Origin: Microbotryum silenes-acaulis
Lineage: Eukaryota > Basidiomycota > Microbotryomycetes > Microbotryales > Microbotryaceae
Reading direction: 5' to 3'
Assembly (NCBI GenBank): GCA_003665825.1
Contig: QPFY01000006.1
Location: forward strand, 744,001 to 808,000
Length of the DNA: 64,000 nt
Below are positions 41,401 to 54,008 of the stretch, in pieces. Made by a program: the position numbers and the translations under genes. The notes beneath the pieces were generated by a model that saw only the letters and a list, made by a program, of their open reading frames with translations, did no database searches and was not told the DNA's origin. Each line of letters opens with the position of its first letter. The stretch's first letter is position 1.

Positions 41401-43970
41401 AACATAGGAGGTTGTCAATCTCACAAGAATGGCGGTCGGGGCACTGTGGGGTAAAGGAGGAGCGATGCTTGTTAGCACTCCCCGCTTCAATTACTCCTAG
41501 GCCGCACGGACAAACGAGCCAAGGCGTGACAAGTCGCAAGGAGACGGGAAGGACTGACCGAGAAGAGAGGCTTCAGCGCCAAAAGCTCGAGTCTCTGCGC
41601 TAGCGAGCCTCCCCACATGCCAAAGCGACAGGGGAACTTGGCTTGGCCTCCGGTCGCGCGTGCCGTCACCTCCGCGGCCATCGGAGTGTCGTGGACAGAG
41701 TACAGACACGGCATGCTGAACAGCACTTCCTCGCCACACGATGCATCGAAAGCGGTGAGCGGTTCGGTGAGCGACTCGGCGACCTGCCTCAAGACGTCTT
41801 GGGCGATTTCCAGCGCGCCAGCCTTGGCACTTGCACAGGCCATGTGCAGGAAGGCTTGACGATGGAGGACCTCCGACGGGAGCGCGAGATTCTGTACCGA
41901 GAGGACATACAACGGGAACTGACGTTTCAATACGCCCCCGCTGAGGTCGTCGAGGAAGAACCTGACGGGCACTACGAACCACTGGCGACCCTTGGCGATC
42001 TTGCGGCACTGCGAGACAAGGGGCAGCGGCTTCTTGTAGATCAACGAGTCATCCGGCACGGGGTACGGCTCGCCAGCGTTTTCGGCATCGGTGGTCGAGT
42101 CGGCACCGAGCGAGGAGCGCAACCGGGCAGGCACATGGATCTTGATGTGGGTAAAGCGGACGTGTGTGTGCATCAGCCGCTGGATCTGCGAAGGCCCCAC
42201 CAGATACGCCGTCGCGTCTTCCATCACGTCGCCCGAGATCCATTCGATCGGTTCGGTCGTCGAGAGTGGCAGGTCGACGTGAATGAGACGGTCGTTGACG
42301 TTGTCGCCGTCCGAGATCCGAGCGCGTGCGACAACGATGTTGACTTGCGCCCCATCCTGTATGAAGGACGTCACATACACTAGCTGTCCGCGCACGAGCA
42401 TCACGATTTCGTCGATGAAGACGTCAAAGGCGGCAAATCGTTGCATCGGGGTCCGAGCATTCGGTGACAGCTCCCAGAAAGCACGCGTGTCGGCGGCCGA
42501 CTTGATTGACGAGGGGCGCAGAGTTGGTATGTGCGCCATGAGTTCGCGCAGTTCGGGAATAGCGAACTGCTGAGAAACAGAAGATGGCGGTCGGGAGGAG
42601 CCGAGGCTTCGTCAGCGATCATGACAGCGGTAACAGTCACGCGAGCCCGCCGACCGCGGGCCCGGCTTCGGCCGTACCGAGCGAATCATGTCGGCCGGCG
42701 AGATGACATCGATCGTGTGCCCCTTGTAGGTCGTGGCTGGTCGAGGAACGAACAACGGGACCTCTTTCGCCAAATTTTCCAGAAATTTTGCGACCGTCTT
42801 CGCCGCTGGCATTTGACCATGTCCGAGAGCTTTGACGACGGAACGTGTGGATTGATATTGGGCCATGCCGACCCGTTTTGACGGCGATCGGAGATGTAAG
42901 GCAGCGACTAACATCTGTGGCCAAGGGTTTGGGCGAATCAAAGTCAGCGAACTCAAAAGTGAGGTGCTGACCATACACTGCCGCCCCACCACCGCTCACC
43001 TCATGCGATGGAAAGGGAAAGTAGGGGGAATCCGGGCTGGGAACGGCGGTCGACTTCGCCTTGCGACTGAGCCCGACTCTGTTCACAGGGCCTGCCGATG
43101 GCACGGAGGAGCACCCGCCCAATCAGCACACGACAGGCAGAACATAACTTTCCTCGCCACGGGCCACAAACAACTCCGGTTCGCGGGCTTACCAGCTGAT
43201 GCGTCGAGCCGCTTGGGTCCATCTGCATCCCAGGCGTCGCTAAAGTCGAAATCGGGCTCGAGGCCGCCCCAGCCTTCCGAAGCGCTGCCGGTCGAAAGGC
43301 GACGGGAATCATCATCGGACCCTTGGCTCGTCGAGTCTTGCTGAGGATCGCCCGAATCGCTGGCTGGATCGTCGAGGATCCGGTCCAGATCTGGGATCAG
43401 TGCAGGGGCCTGAACGAGGCGAGGCAAAGTTTCAGCACGAGGGACAAGTCGACTAAAGCCCCACCATTCCGACGTCAAGGGCGCTGCTGTTGCATCAGCC
43501 CAACCCACACTTAAGGATCTGGGATCACTGCGCGTCAGCGAGGGTCGCACCGAGGGAGGAATATCAAACCCGCTCGACCCCCTCGCCGACACAGGCGTAA
43601 CCATGCGGTACGGAGACGACGGCAGCGTGCTCGGCGAGGCGGCTCGGTCGTCGCTGAATCTTGTAGCGAATTGTAAGTTCTTGTAGTGCGCGCCCGAGCT
43701 GAGGTTTCGCTGGAAATGCGATTTACTCCAACGCCGCGCCGAGTGCTGCGGGCACACCCTACAGCGATACTGTGGCAATCTATTGCGGCCGTCCTCAAGG
43801 ACGACTTCGCCACCTGGAAAGGAACATGGTTCAGGGTCGAATCCGATGGTTCAGGTTAGCTTTGGCGCCAGGGTTCGAGTCGTTGAGGGGGGGGAGGGGG
43901 GGTGGTGCGGTCGAATCTCACCAAGCTTGACAAAGTCTGCAGGCTCGATATTCTCCTTGCCCAAAGCCAT
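38412..43970 (-). CDS. Transposase-like protein of a fungal DNA transposon (multi-exon)
   Basis: Start ATG at 43970 (MALGKENIEPADF). Intron 1 (43921-43814, 108 nt) is GTGAGA...TTTCCAG; exon 2 carries a CRVC...H-type N-terminal finger, then a Ser/Pro/Asp-rich region ending at a GTAAGC donor near 43192. Later exons include 42539-41580 (WELSPNARTPMQRFAAFDVF, FFLDDLSGG, EEVLFSMPCLYSV), 41130-39850 (DLLHILLLGMVKYLW, CVGKDFRVIAQIFPLVAY, HYLLHLEEAIRRFG, HSNRHSPTRDIA), 39790-39450 (VAQILELWTVDGP, VVPIE) and 39380-38900 (LVQHDCSGPC). The C-terminus has a 12-residue Asp run and stops at 38412. I know this domain order from abundant unnamed basidiomycete transposon proteins and would place it near CACTA/Plavaka-type transposases, though KDZ-type is not excluded. 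No clear lesion seen; exon limits are approximate. Confidence 0.68.
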
Positions 43971-44419
43971 GGCCGAAGCAAAGGGTGTGACGACGATTGG
44001 CGTGAGGTGTGAACGTGAAGGAGGGAGAGCGACGATCAGAGCACTGAGCTGGCGCCCCCGACACTGCTCAGCTCTCCTCAGTCAGCCCTTCCGAAGCCTC
44101 GGCGGCCAGCCAAGAGCCTGGGTGCAGCGTCTGGTACAAAAGACATGAAAATTACACCTGGCAGCGCTCGAACTTTCTAACCAGCTGTTTGTTGCACAGT
44201 TCCACGCAGAATGCCCTCTACACAAATTGCATAACCCGCGCCGCCGCACTTTATATGAGACGATGCTCACAGTGACCGCCTGGTGGCCGCTGAGGTCGAC
44301 CTCACCTTTCCTCACCACGACCTTAGCGCGCTGGTCCCAGGTGGAAGCCGCGAGGTGGCCTTGAGGACGCCCGCAGAGGAGGTGAGGCGGGTGCGCCTCC
44401 CTGGTCACCGCGCGTGCAC

Positions 44420-45500
44420 CGGCTGGCGCCTGTGAGGCTGAACCTTTGCGGCGCGGCTGAGAGCGGGGTCCAAGCCCGGCCTCATGGCCACCACCAGGCG
44501 CGCGGCCGCACGTGTAACCCTTGGGCAAGCCTGCTTATATCCTCACGAAAGGGGATCTCCGTTGACACTTGGTCAAAAAAGGGGAGGGTGTAAGGGGATG
44601 CCTTACAGAACAGCCCTATAAGTAGCCTCTGAGTAGCTAGAACTGCCGAGTTCTAGTTACGACTTGCTTTTAGCCTAGCGGTCAAGAACGACAGATTGTA
44701 TTTTATGCACATCAGAGGCGCATACCTTACAGGGACCGTCCCCGCGACAGGCGCACCAATGCTGGGACCATCCCGGGACCCGCGCCGATCCTGGGATGGT
44801 CCAGGAATTGACAGCGGTCTGGGCACGGTGCTGGGACGGCGCGGGGATAGTCCTGGGTCCCAGGATGATCCCGAGATGGTGCCAGGATAGTTGTGGGATC
44901 GATTAGTAAACAATTTAATTTTTACTTATGCATACTCGTAATGCTTGATTAATTAGTAATCAATTTTGCGGTCGTTCTCTTGCTGTAATCGGGTGCGGTT
45001 TTCACATGCAACACAGTACAAGGCTAAAAAAAACGTAGTATGGTATCTGCTACGTTCAAACTGCTCTAGACGTGCATACAAGGCACCTACCGGACTTCGT
45101 GGCTGCGCCCGATGATGGCCAACGCTTCATTCTGTCGGGGGCCAATAGAGCGTGTCAACGGCCTGCTCTATGTTGGAGACTCCAGTACTAATAGCTAGCA
45201 AGTAGCCGAGAGAGAGAGAGCAATTGACCAGACCTACTGCCATGGTAAGCTGTTGGGGACATTGTTAGTGGACCGCGAGCGAGTCAGCTGAGCCCCTGAG
45301 TCCAAGGCTCTGATGCCGAAAAGCGACCGAGCGGCTCAAAGATGAAACGGCGGTGACTCCCGTTGGGCTATGAAATGCATTTGTATGATTGGTGTTCTGT
45401 ACATAACTGGTTGATGGTCAGTGCATCGCCTGAGGCCGTCAACAGCCTGGAGGAGGCGTAGGAGGCTCACTATGGTGTCCAAACGAATCTAACTACGACA
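44420..45500. other. No supported gene; repeat-like patch at 44730-44900
   Basis: At 44730-44900 short degenerate units such as CTGGGAC(G/C)GTCC and GGGATGGTCC alternate on both strands. The block at 44586-44610 (TGTAAGGGGATGCCTTACAG) faintly recalls the gypsy LTR start. AT-rich sequence follows to 45050. Nothing coding is convincing. Confidence 0.4.
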
Positions 45501-45946
45501 GAGATGGAGAATTGACAGACCTCAGCATGGACATCAGCAAAGCTCGAAGCGACAAAAAGAGGGAAGAAGAGCTTCAAACGAGGTCAGAGGTGTGGGACGA
45601 GAGGGAGAGACTAACCCGAATCGGCACAGGGGCTAGCCAGTCAGCCCATCCGGGGAAGGAACGTAAAGCCCACCAGAGAGCAAGTCAGCTAGGCAAAGTA
45701 TTGCGGTCATGGATCGAAGATTCGATAAGTGGAGAGTGAAGCATACCACACACTGTACAGTCAAGAGCGGAATGGCAACGGGCGGGAGTGCGTAGACAGG
45801 AGAAATCCCGCCCGTTGAGACAGGAGAACCGTACACAACAAGGGTGACGACGCTCCGGACGGTGGGTCAGGGAGCCCGTAAGGACCTTGTCGTTTGCTAC
45901 TCACCTGATGTCTCGGTTCTTCAACCCGTGCCTGTGGGTTTGACAA

Positions 45947-46564
45947 GTGGTGGATAACCAAGTGAGGGTAGTAGCAGCATGCAGGCGAGGTCAAGTCGAG
46001 TCAGGTCCTCAATATCACGCAGCTGTTGAGCGTTGTGCTGATTGGGAGGAAATCAAGGCCGACGTCAAGATGCACATGGACTCCATTGATACCAAGCTTG
46101 ACGCGGTGCTTAAAGCCCTGGCCGGGGGGCCATTCTCAGGCCCAGCGTCGTCAAGCGGGGAAGCTGCTTCTACGTCGGGTCCCTTGGCGGGTGTTGTGCC
46201 GCCCACACCAGGCGCTTCGATCACGATGCCTTCAACACCATTGGGCGCAAATGGTGCCGAAGCACCCTCAGCAAGTCAAGAGTATTGACTCCCCCCGCCC
46301 GACGCATTTTGCAGGGACATCAGTGGCCGGGTGATCAGTGTCCCAGAGATCATGGAACTTGCAAAGGCCCCCTCGGGTTCTTTCGATTGGCGAAAGCTAT
46401 TGAACAACGTCGTTTCTCCGAATAAGCTCTGGCTTGTTTATCGACCCAAGGATATGGCGGCGTACAAGACAATTCAAGAAATCGTGGACGATTGGGAAGC
46501 GGAGCGCTTGGTTGGGAACGAGAAGCTGCCACCGCTTTCGATGCTCGACGAACTGTTCCCATAA
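45947..46564 (+). CDS. Hypothetical gene fragments
   Basis: Two adjacent plus-strand frames look coding: 45947-46288 has a helical stretch (EEIKADVKMHMDSIDTKLDA) and a Pro/Ser/Gly-rich tail; 46331-46564 has SFDWRKLLNNVVSPNKLW and WEAERLVGNEK before a stop. They could be exons of one gene, cut on the right by copia2-C at 46724. No family recognised. Confidence 0.35.
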
Positions 46565-46723
46565 TTCGAGACGGAGATGCGAGTCGTAGAAAACTACTAC
46601 AAGGTCAAGAACAATATCGTGCCCCCGTTGCCACCAAGAAGTACACACTCATCACAAGAGGCCGCTGTGAAGGAGAGTTGGAGGAAGATCAGTTTCCTCT
46701 TGATGCTTCGATCGGGTCATGCT

Positions 46724-46872
46724 AATAAGAGACTGACGAGCGTGTAATCCAACCGTGGAGAGAAGACAACGGTTGGTGCGCATCGCCAGGCTTCACTAAA
46801 CAGACGAGCACTTCTAAACAGATTACCAATGAACGCGCGCGATTCCTAACCCTCATTCCCAACACACCAACT
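46724..46872 (-). repeat. copia2-C 3' LTR (intron-less form, about 149 bp)
   Basis: Begins AGTTGGTGTGTTGGGAATG (minus) and ends near GTCAGTCTCTTATT. The pol stop lies inside it (SWCVGNEG). Lacks the 68-bp intron-like segment present in the 5' LTR. Confidence 0.75.
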
Positions 46873-49069
46873 TGCCCCTTCACGCAATGAATCAATAAGC
46901 CCCATCGCGTGTACAAAATGATAATGCTTCTGAGTCCCGAGCCCTTTAGTAAGAACGTCCGCAGCCATTGTGCCGGTAGGAACCCAGACCATCTCGATTG
47001 TGCCCTCCGCAATGTGATCTCGGATGGATCCCGATGTGTTTGGTGCGAGCATGGAAAGCCGGGTGTTTGGCCAGAGTGATAGCCGATTGGTTGTCACCCC
47101 TCAAACGAGTCGGCGATGTCTGCTCAAAACCAAGATCGGCCAGCAGCCGACGCAACCAGATCCCTTCACGAGCAGTGTACAACATGGCCACATATTCGGC
47201 CTCGGTGCTCGACAGAGTGACAAGAGTCTGACGGGAGATTGCCCCGCCAGCGCACGTGAAGACGTAGCCCGAGACGCTGCGGCGGGTCACAGGGTCGGCA
47301 CCATGGTCTGCGTCGACAAAACCCTCCAAAATGGCCGACATCGGCTGATGGGTCTTCTGGTATCGAATGCCAAAGTTACAAGTGCCGACGAGGTACCGGA
47401 GAATGTGCTTGAGCGCCTCGAAGTTGTTACAGAAACGAGCAGCCTTGGACACGGCGAAAGCGATGTCGGGCCGAGTAGTGCCGGACAGATACAGAAGCTT
47501 GCTGACAATGGCACGGTACGGTATGGAAGCGGGGTTGAAATCAGAGTTCACACAATTCCTCAGCGTCGACGGTGCCGCAAGCGGGGTGGGACGCGGGGAG
47601 GCGTTGGCCATGTTGTATTCCTCGAGAATCGCATCCACAAAATGAGATTGAGAAACGATGGCCGCACCCGTTTTGCCCTCACGGATTATCCTCTGACCCA
47701 GGAAGAAAGATGCCTCGTCCGTGCTGCGAGCCTCAAAACGCGCCTTGAGCTGAGTGAGAACGCCGTCGAGGTCGAGCAGTCCGTCGTCGACATGAATGGA
47801 AAGGAAACAGCGCTTATCCTCTTCCCTGCGAATGAAGACGGCATGATCGCTGTTGGTACACGTGAAGCCGATCGACAAAATCCACTCGGTGAAGACCTTA
47901 TACCACTCCCTACCCGCCTGGACGAGTCCGTACAGCGCGCGCTGAAGGCGCACGACTTGCCCACTGGGCAGGCGCATGTAGATCTCCGTCCCACCGAGAT
48001 TGCCGTTGAGATATGCCGACGAGACGTCAAATTGCCGGGTCTCCCACTCGTTCTCAACGGCAAGGGCGAGCAGCAGGCGATGGGAGGCGGCGCGGCCAGT
48101 AGGCGAGAACGAGTCAATTTGTTCACCCCGACGCCTCTGCATGTCCCCACGCGCAACGAGGCGAGCTTTGTACTTTACGATTTTGCCCTCAGCGTCGCGC
48201 TTCACCATGAGGACCCACATGCTGCCAATTATGATAGCCCCGCGAGGGGGACGAAGCGGCTTGGAAAATGTTTGCTTCGCCGCCAGCGCGCCTTCCTCGG
48301 TCGCCATGGCCACCAGCCAGTAGTCGCGGAACCGACCAGCGAGTGCCGCGCGAACGGAAGGGGTGTCGTCCCTGTCGAACTTGGCAAGAAAGGCAGTTGC
48401 TTCCTCGTACGAGTATAGCTGGATGTCGGGATCGTCCTCGTCAAAGTTGTCGATCGAGACGGAGGCGTGCACGGCGAACTCCATGTTGTGGGCCACGCGG
48501 GCAAAACCCAGGTAGGCAGGAGGGCGACGAGCACGAGTGGAACGATCACCCACAGGAGGGGCGTTTGCCGAACCCGGGTTGGAGAACATGAGGGAGGGCA
48601 GAACAGGTGGGGCCACAATGTTGACCGGACCAGCCGCGGGCGGGACGGCGGCGGCGGGGGCAACAGCGGGAGCGGGAGCGACTGCGGGTGCGACACCCGC
48701 AGGATTGACAGTATCGTCGTCATCAGGGGGAAGGTCGGGGGGAGGAACCCTGCGCGGGGCGGACGGATAGGACAGAACGGCGGGCGCAACAACAGTAGGT
48801 ACAGGGTTTTCCGCGGCGGGGAAGAAGCGATCTTCGAAGAACTTGGCTTGAGACGACTCGAAGACCTTGTTGCCAACCGGGTCGTAGAAGCGCCAGGCCT
48901 TAGAGCGCAAAGAATACCCGACAAAGTAGCACAGGCGCGAACGCGGAGCCAACTTGTTGGAACACTGTTCGGGAGCAAACGGTACCTGGGCGGCGCAGCC
49001 CCAGGTTTTGACACGATTGATGCGGGGACGACGGGTGGACGTGACGGGACTTGCAGCGGCGTGAAGAAC
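46873..49069 (-). pseudogene. copia2-C integrase tail, reverse transcriptase, RNase H
   Basis: Contains the integrase tail ([28 protein letters not shown]), a long Pro/Ala linker, RT ([44 protein letters not shown]) and RNase H ([31 protein letters not shown]). Unlike copia1 it keeps the RT frame, but an 11-bp deletion near 47026 shifts the frame after HIGIH in RNase H. The 5' side ends abruptly at AVLHAAAS where copia1-B begins. Confidence 0.88.
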
Positions 49070-49074
49070 GGCAT

Positions 49075-49230
49075 AGTTGAATAATGGACTGATCCGATGC
49101 AGAGCCAAACGTGAGGAAAAGACCCAGTTTGTCACGCGTGGGATCAGGCCTATCAAATTCTATTCAGGCATTCTTGTACTCGCGCGTACGCCGCACAGAC
49201 CTCCTCGACTGCTCGCCGCTCCTTCCAACT
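49075..49230 (-). repeat. copia1-B 3' LTR (intron-less form)
   Basis: 156 bp, AGTTGAATAATGG to CTTCCAACT on the plus strand, same structure as 11804-11959. The adjoining GGCAT would be one copy of the target duplication; its partner was lost with the 5' end. Confidence 0.85.
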
Positions 49231-51914
49231 CGCCCCTTCACGCGATGCATCTACCAAACCCATCGCGTGTACAAAATCCCAGTGCTTCCGCGACCCGAGC
49301 CCTTTGGTCAAGACATCCGCCGCCATTGTGGTCGTGGGAATCCAGACCATTTCGATCGTACCCTTGGCAATGTGGTCACGGATGAAGTGAAAGTGAATGC
49401 CGATGTGCTTAGTACGAGCATGGAAGGCAGGGTGTTTTGCGAGCTGGATTGCCGACTGGTTGTCGCCATGAAGTTTTGTTGGTTCGGTCTGAGCAAAGCC
49501 GAGCTCGGCAAGGAGGCGACGAAGCCAGATGCCCTCGCGCGCAGCAAAAGACATAGCAACGTACTCGGCCTCGGTACTGGATACGGTGACGAGAGCCTGT
49601 CGCTTGGACATCCACGAGACCGCGCCACCCGCGCAAAGGAACACGAAACCTGTGACACTTCGACGAGTCTCCGGGTCCGCGCCGTGATTGGCGTCGACGA
49701 AGCCCTTGAGGAGAGGAGCACCCTCCGACTTGCGGAACAGAAGTCCGACGTCTCGGGTTCCCTTGAGGTATTGGAGGATGTGCATCAAAGCTTCCCAATC
49801 CTGTTGCGAGAAGTTGTTGCAATGTGATGCGACCTTTGATACCGCGAAGGCAATGTCGGGCCGGGTGGTTCCGCTGAGAAAGAGGAGTTTGCCGATGATT
49901 GTGCGGTACGGCTTCGTCGAAGCGTCGAAAGTGACATCCTTACGCGGGCGTGACTTGTAGAGCGACACCGGTGTCGGCCTCGAACTGCATCCCGCCATGT
50001 CGTGGTCTTCCAGGATTGATGAGATGAAGTGGGGCTGATGAACGATCGCTGCACCCGTCTTACCATCCCGGAGAATGCGTTGACCGAGGAAGAAGGTCGC
50101 CTCGTCGGAGCTTTTCGCCTCAAAACGAGATTTGAGTTGTTGGATGAAGCCATCGAGGTCGCCATCACCGGTAAGCAGGCCGTCATCGACGTGAATGGAA
50201 AGGAATAGCTTGCGCGCCCCTTCGGTCTTGACAAATACAGCGTGGTCGCTTTTGGTGCGGACAAAACCGATTGACTCAATCCAGCCCGCGAAGACCTTGT
50301 ACCACTCCCGACCTGCTTGGCACAAGCCGTAGAGGGTTTTGCGGAGGCGAACAACCGACTTGTCCGGGAGCTCCATGTGAACGACAACATCGCCCATCTC
50401 CCCATTGAGGTACGCAGAAGAGACGTCGAATTGGCGGGTTTCCACTCGTTTTTGACAGCCAAACCGAGCAGGAGCCGGTGTGAAGCGGCACGACCGGTGG
50501 GCGAGAAGGTTTCCTTGTAATCTCGGCCAGCCTTTTGCATATCGCCACGAGCAACGAGACGAGCCTTGTATTTCTCAATGCGGCCTTCACTGTCGCGTTT
50601 GATTGCGAGGACCCATTTGCTCTTGATGATGGATGTGCCGGGTGGCAGATTGAAGAGCGGCGGTGAGAACGTCCCTTTTGCTGCGAGCGCGGCCTTTTCG
50701 GTCGCGATCGCCAGGAGCCACATTCCCCGTTCCTCACTCGACATTGCTTCCCAATAAGTCGGGTTGTTGGGACTTGGGCGGGCGGCGAAGGCCCATTCGA
50801 AGTCAATGATCTCGACGGCGGCGAACTCGGTGACAGCTGTCGCCGCCATTGCGAAGTCGCCAAGGCGCTCTGGAGGTCTGCGGTTACGAGACAACCGATT
50901 GCCAAGCGGAGCTGACCAGGCCGGTCCCGGGTTGTTGAAGGCGAGTCCCTGCGGTGGAGGTGCTGCGCCGTCGACAGGAGGCACAGACTGCTCGGCGACG
51001 GACACATGGGGTGGGCTGAGAGGGGGCGGCGAGTCTGCAGGGATCGTATCGTCATCCTCGGTGGTGTCTTCGGGAGTCGCGACAATGGATGAACCGTCGT
51101 TGTGCATGATACCGAACCATCGTCGTAGCGTACGCGTCTCCGTCGCGTTGTGCGAGCGGCCGAATTCTCGTTCGAAGAAGGTGGCTTGAGACAACTCGAA
51201 CACCTTGCGGCGAGCGGGGTCGTAAAAACGCCAGGCTTTAGACGTTTGCGAGTAGCCAACGAAGAAGCAGTGACGAGACCGGGGTGCGAGCTTGTGCCCG
51301 CGCTGTTCCGGTAGTAGTGGGACGAGCGCCCGGCAGCCCCAAACACGGAGGCGGGACCCGCGTGGGCGACGGTGTTCGGCGACGGGGTCGCTGGAGGCGT
51401 GGAGGACCAAGTCCGGAGTCGAGTTGTCGAGCACAGAGGTTGCCATCAGGTTGAGGGCGTACACCGCGGCGTGGGCAGCTTCTTCCCAGAGGAAGAGCGG
51501 CAGGCCGGATTGGGCCAAAGAGGTGCGGACCTTGTCAAAGATTGAGCGCCAGGAACGTTCCTGCAAGCCCATCTGGCCGTGTTCATATGGCGCCGATAGC
51601 TCATGTACAATACCCCGTGACGCAAGCCAGCCGTCCAACTGCTTGTTGACGAATTCCCCACCGCGGTCGGTCACAAGCGTTCGAAACGACGAGCCGGGGT
51701 ACTGAACGCTGGAGAATGCAACAAGGTCCTGAATTGCACGTGTCGCGTCGCTCTTCGCAGTGATACCACGAAGCCAGCGATAGCGAGAGTACTCATCCGT
51801 ACCACCGCAAAGGTAGCGATGACCCGAGAGGGAAACGACCGGGCCGGGGCCCCAAAGGTCCATGAAGACTCGGCCGAAGGGAGCCGTTGCGCAGTGCGTT
51901 GCGGCAGTGTGGGA
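49153..51914 (-). pseudogene. copia1-B integrase, reverse transcriptase, RNase H
   Basis: An uninterrupted frame from 51914 down carries the whole integrase (GRVFMDLWGPG, TDRGGEF, HGQMGLQERSW) and the RT start to KNEW, where the same single-base loss as in copia1-A shifts the frame (about 50440). RT box HVDD and RNase H continue in the next frame to 49153. This copy shows what copia1-A looked like before the solo LTR went in. Confidence 0.9.
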
Positions 51915-53735
51915 TCATTGCGCAACATCTTTTCCCAAATGACAGGAAACACAGGCTTTGACGACTTGAATCGACTCCGGCGTTACAGCAGCAGTATTCA
52001 ACCCAATCGACCCCGCTCTCCCGCTCGCTAACACTGCATTCACCCCACCATGTCCTAAGCGACCGTGCCAGAGTGACAGATCTGCGGAGGGAGGAAGGGC
52101 GACGTTGAGCGCAGAATCACGGAGGGGAGTGGGTGCGAGGGGACTTGCCTCGAGGACAAATTGCTTGTCGCGAAGTTGGAAGTGGGCTTCGACGTTGCCG
52201 TGAGAGACGATGAGACCGCGCGCCTCGGGTGCCGATGCGACGCGTACGCCGTAACCATCCTTGATGAGGCAATGAAGAGAGACAAGCTCCGCTTCGAGGC
52301 CAGGGACATGGAGGACGTCGCGGAGAACCATGTCTTTGCCACCGGTCGGGAAACGCAGTGAGCCGGTACCGCTCACGAAGCCTCCGGAACCAAATGCGCC
52401 GGTGACACGGACACGGCGATTGGCCGGGGATGGGCGAGAGTCGTGAAGGAGGTTGAGCCTCGTCGTCATGTGCCTCGTGGCACCCGAGTCGAGCAGGAAC
52501 GGAGTTGCCGTGTTGGTGTTGAAGCACTGCTCGGTGTTCTCGCCGGAAATCCTCACGTGCCAGCTGGCCGCGGAAGCCTCCACCATCTCGTCGTCATCGT
52601 CCTCGGATTGGGTCAACGGCGCTTGCGCCGCCAAAGCCTTTGCATGCTCTTCCTGGTTGAGAGTGTTGTGCACGAGCGCGCGAGCTTGCTTGAACGTGAC
52701 GGGGATGCCGTATTCCTTCAACACGTCGACCTTCGACTTGATGCGGAGGTGGGCGGGAACCGTGCAAGCGGTCGCAAGGTGACCATCCTTGTAACACAAA
52801 AAACATTGAGTCGGGAAGAGACCAAGCCGGCCTTTCTTCGAGACGCCAGGTGGCCACTTGGCGATGTTGTGGAGTTTGTGCGCGTCGAGGTGCGGTCCCG
52901 TGTGGCTGGTGCGCTTCGCGGCCGGGTCGCGCGGGCCTGAGCCGGTGCCGCGCTGCGACAAGCGGCTGGCGAGCGGCGCCGAAGACGCAGGTGCGGGATT
53001 GAGACGGGCCACGAGGGCTTGGGCATGGTTGCGCCGGTTGCGATCACCAAGGGCCGAACGGCGTAACACCTGTTCCAACTTTCCGATGTCGACGTCGTCG
53101 CCGAGTGCGTTCATAGTGGGAGCGTAGGCTTCGGGCATCAGGTTGCACAGCCAGTCCCGGACGATCATCGGGTGCAGGGGGTCGGGGTCGCATGTACACG
53201 CCGCCGTCGAGAGTTGGGCGTGCCTGACCGCGTTGTTGATCACATTGACGGTCGCTCGGAAGGTGGCAAGCCAAGCTTCGAAGTCGTCGCCGACCACAAA
53301 CTGGGGCATGGTGACCAGCTCGACGAGGTGTGCGCTGTGATCGACGGTGCTCGAGGTCGCGGCGAAGACCGACTCGAGCTTGGCCCACTGTTGGTGCGCG
53401 GGGAGGTCCTTCACCATGTCGTAAGTCGCCTGGCCCACACACATCATCAGATGGGCCTGTGCGCTCTTGACGATCGCGTCCAGCTTGGCCCTGTCTTCAC
53501 GATGAGTGTGCTGGTGGTTGTACCAGCCGGCTGCGTCGAGGACGCCTTCTTTGGTGAAGGCGTGAACCGTGAGCATCGGGGGCAGGGTAGTGGCCGTTTG
53601 GAGTGGGACGAGGTGACCGCCGCTGTTGAGTGCCATCTCCAGTTGCTCTTTGGCGAGCGACCAATTGCCAGCATTAATGTTGCCGAAAAAGGCTACAAGT
53701 ATGGCCTTGGTGGAGGCGACATTGATGTGCGACAT
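51915..53735 (-). pseudogene. copia1-B gag, protease, GAG-pre-integrase
   Basis: ATG at 53735. gag, CCHC knuckle CFLCYKDGHLATAC, protease LLDSGATRHMTT and GAG-pre-integrase LWHGRLGH...CVSCH are in one frame, ending with TGA at 51915-51917. The position of that TGA inside otherwise continuous pol, and its presence in copia1-A, mark it as an old nonsense change (or, less likely, a recoding site). Confidence 0.9.
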
Positions 53736-53814
53736 GGGCGAGGCGTAATGGTTGATTGGTCTAGTCTTATCGTGCGGGGGTTTGTTTGCCTTGCGGCAGG
53801 GACAGACGCTACCA

Positions 53815-54008
53815 AGTTGAATAATAATGGACTGATCCAATGCAGAGCCAAACGTCAGAGTTAATCATTAGACACATTGGGACATGAATACTCGAAGTAC
53901 ACACCTGATCCGATGCAGAGCCAAACATGAGGAAAAGACCCAGTTTGTCACGCGCGGGATCAGGCCTATCAAATTCTATTCAGGCATTCTTGTACTCGCG
54001 CGTACGCC
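53815..54008 (-). repeat. copia1-B 5' LTR, truncated, intron-bearing form
   Basis: Same as the copia1-A 5' LTR up to GCGCGTACGCC, then joined to copia2 sequence. The intron-like segment is at 53832-53904. Confidence 0.8.

Larger units (their letters stand above)
35245..44415 (-). mobile_element. Two-gene DNA transposon, approximate limits
   Basis: The interval holds a transposase gene and a second gene on the same strand. Near the left edge (35250-35300) and, inverted, near the right edge (44340-44415) are matching GC-rich blocks with CGCCTCAC, CCTCAAGGC and GAGGTGG elements, which I read as subterminal inverted repeats. Exact ends and target duplication were not found, so limits could be off by some hundred bases. 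Confidence 0.5.
49075..54008 (-). mobile_element. Ty1/copia retrotransposon copia1-B
   Basis: Nearly identical to copia1-A (offset about 36.2 kb on the gag side), without the solo LTR and the foldback element. 3' LTR at 49075-49230; the 5' LTR is truncated at 54008 and joined to copia2-C. It shares with A the TGA between GAG-pre-integrase and integrase and the missing base in RT, but keeps CAA where A has a stop at the end of gag. Confidence 0.9.

Noticed and set aside
44586..44660. Degenerate gypsy LTR
   Set aside because: Only about 20 bases resemble the gypsy LTR start; no second end or pol sequence nearby.
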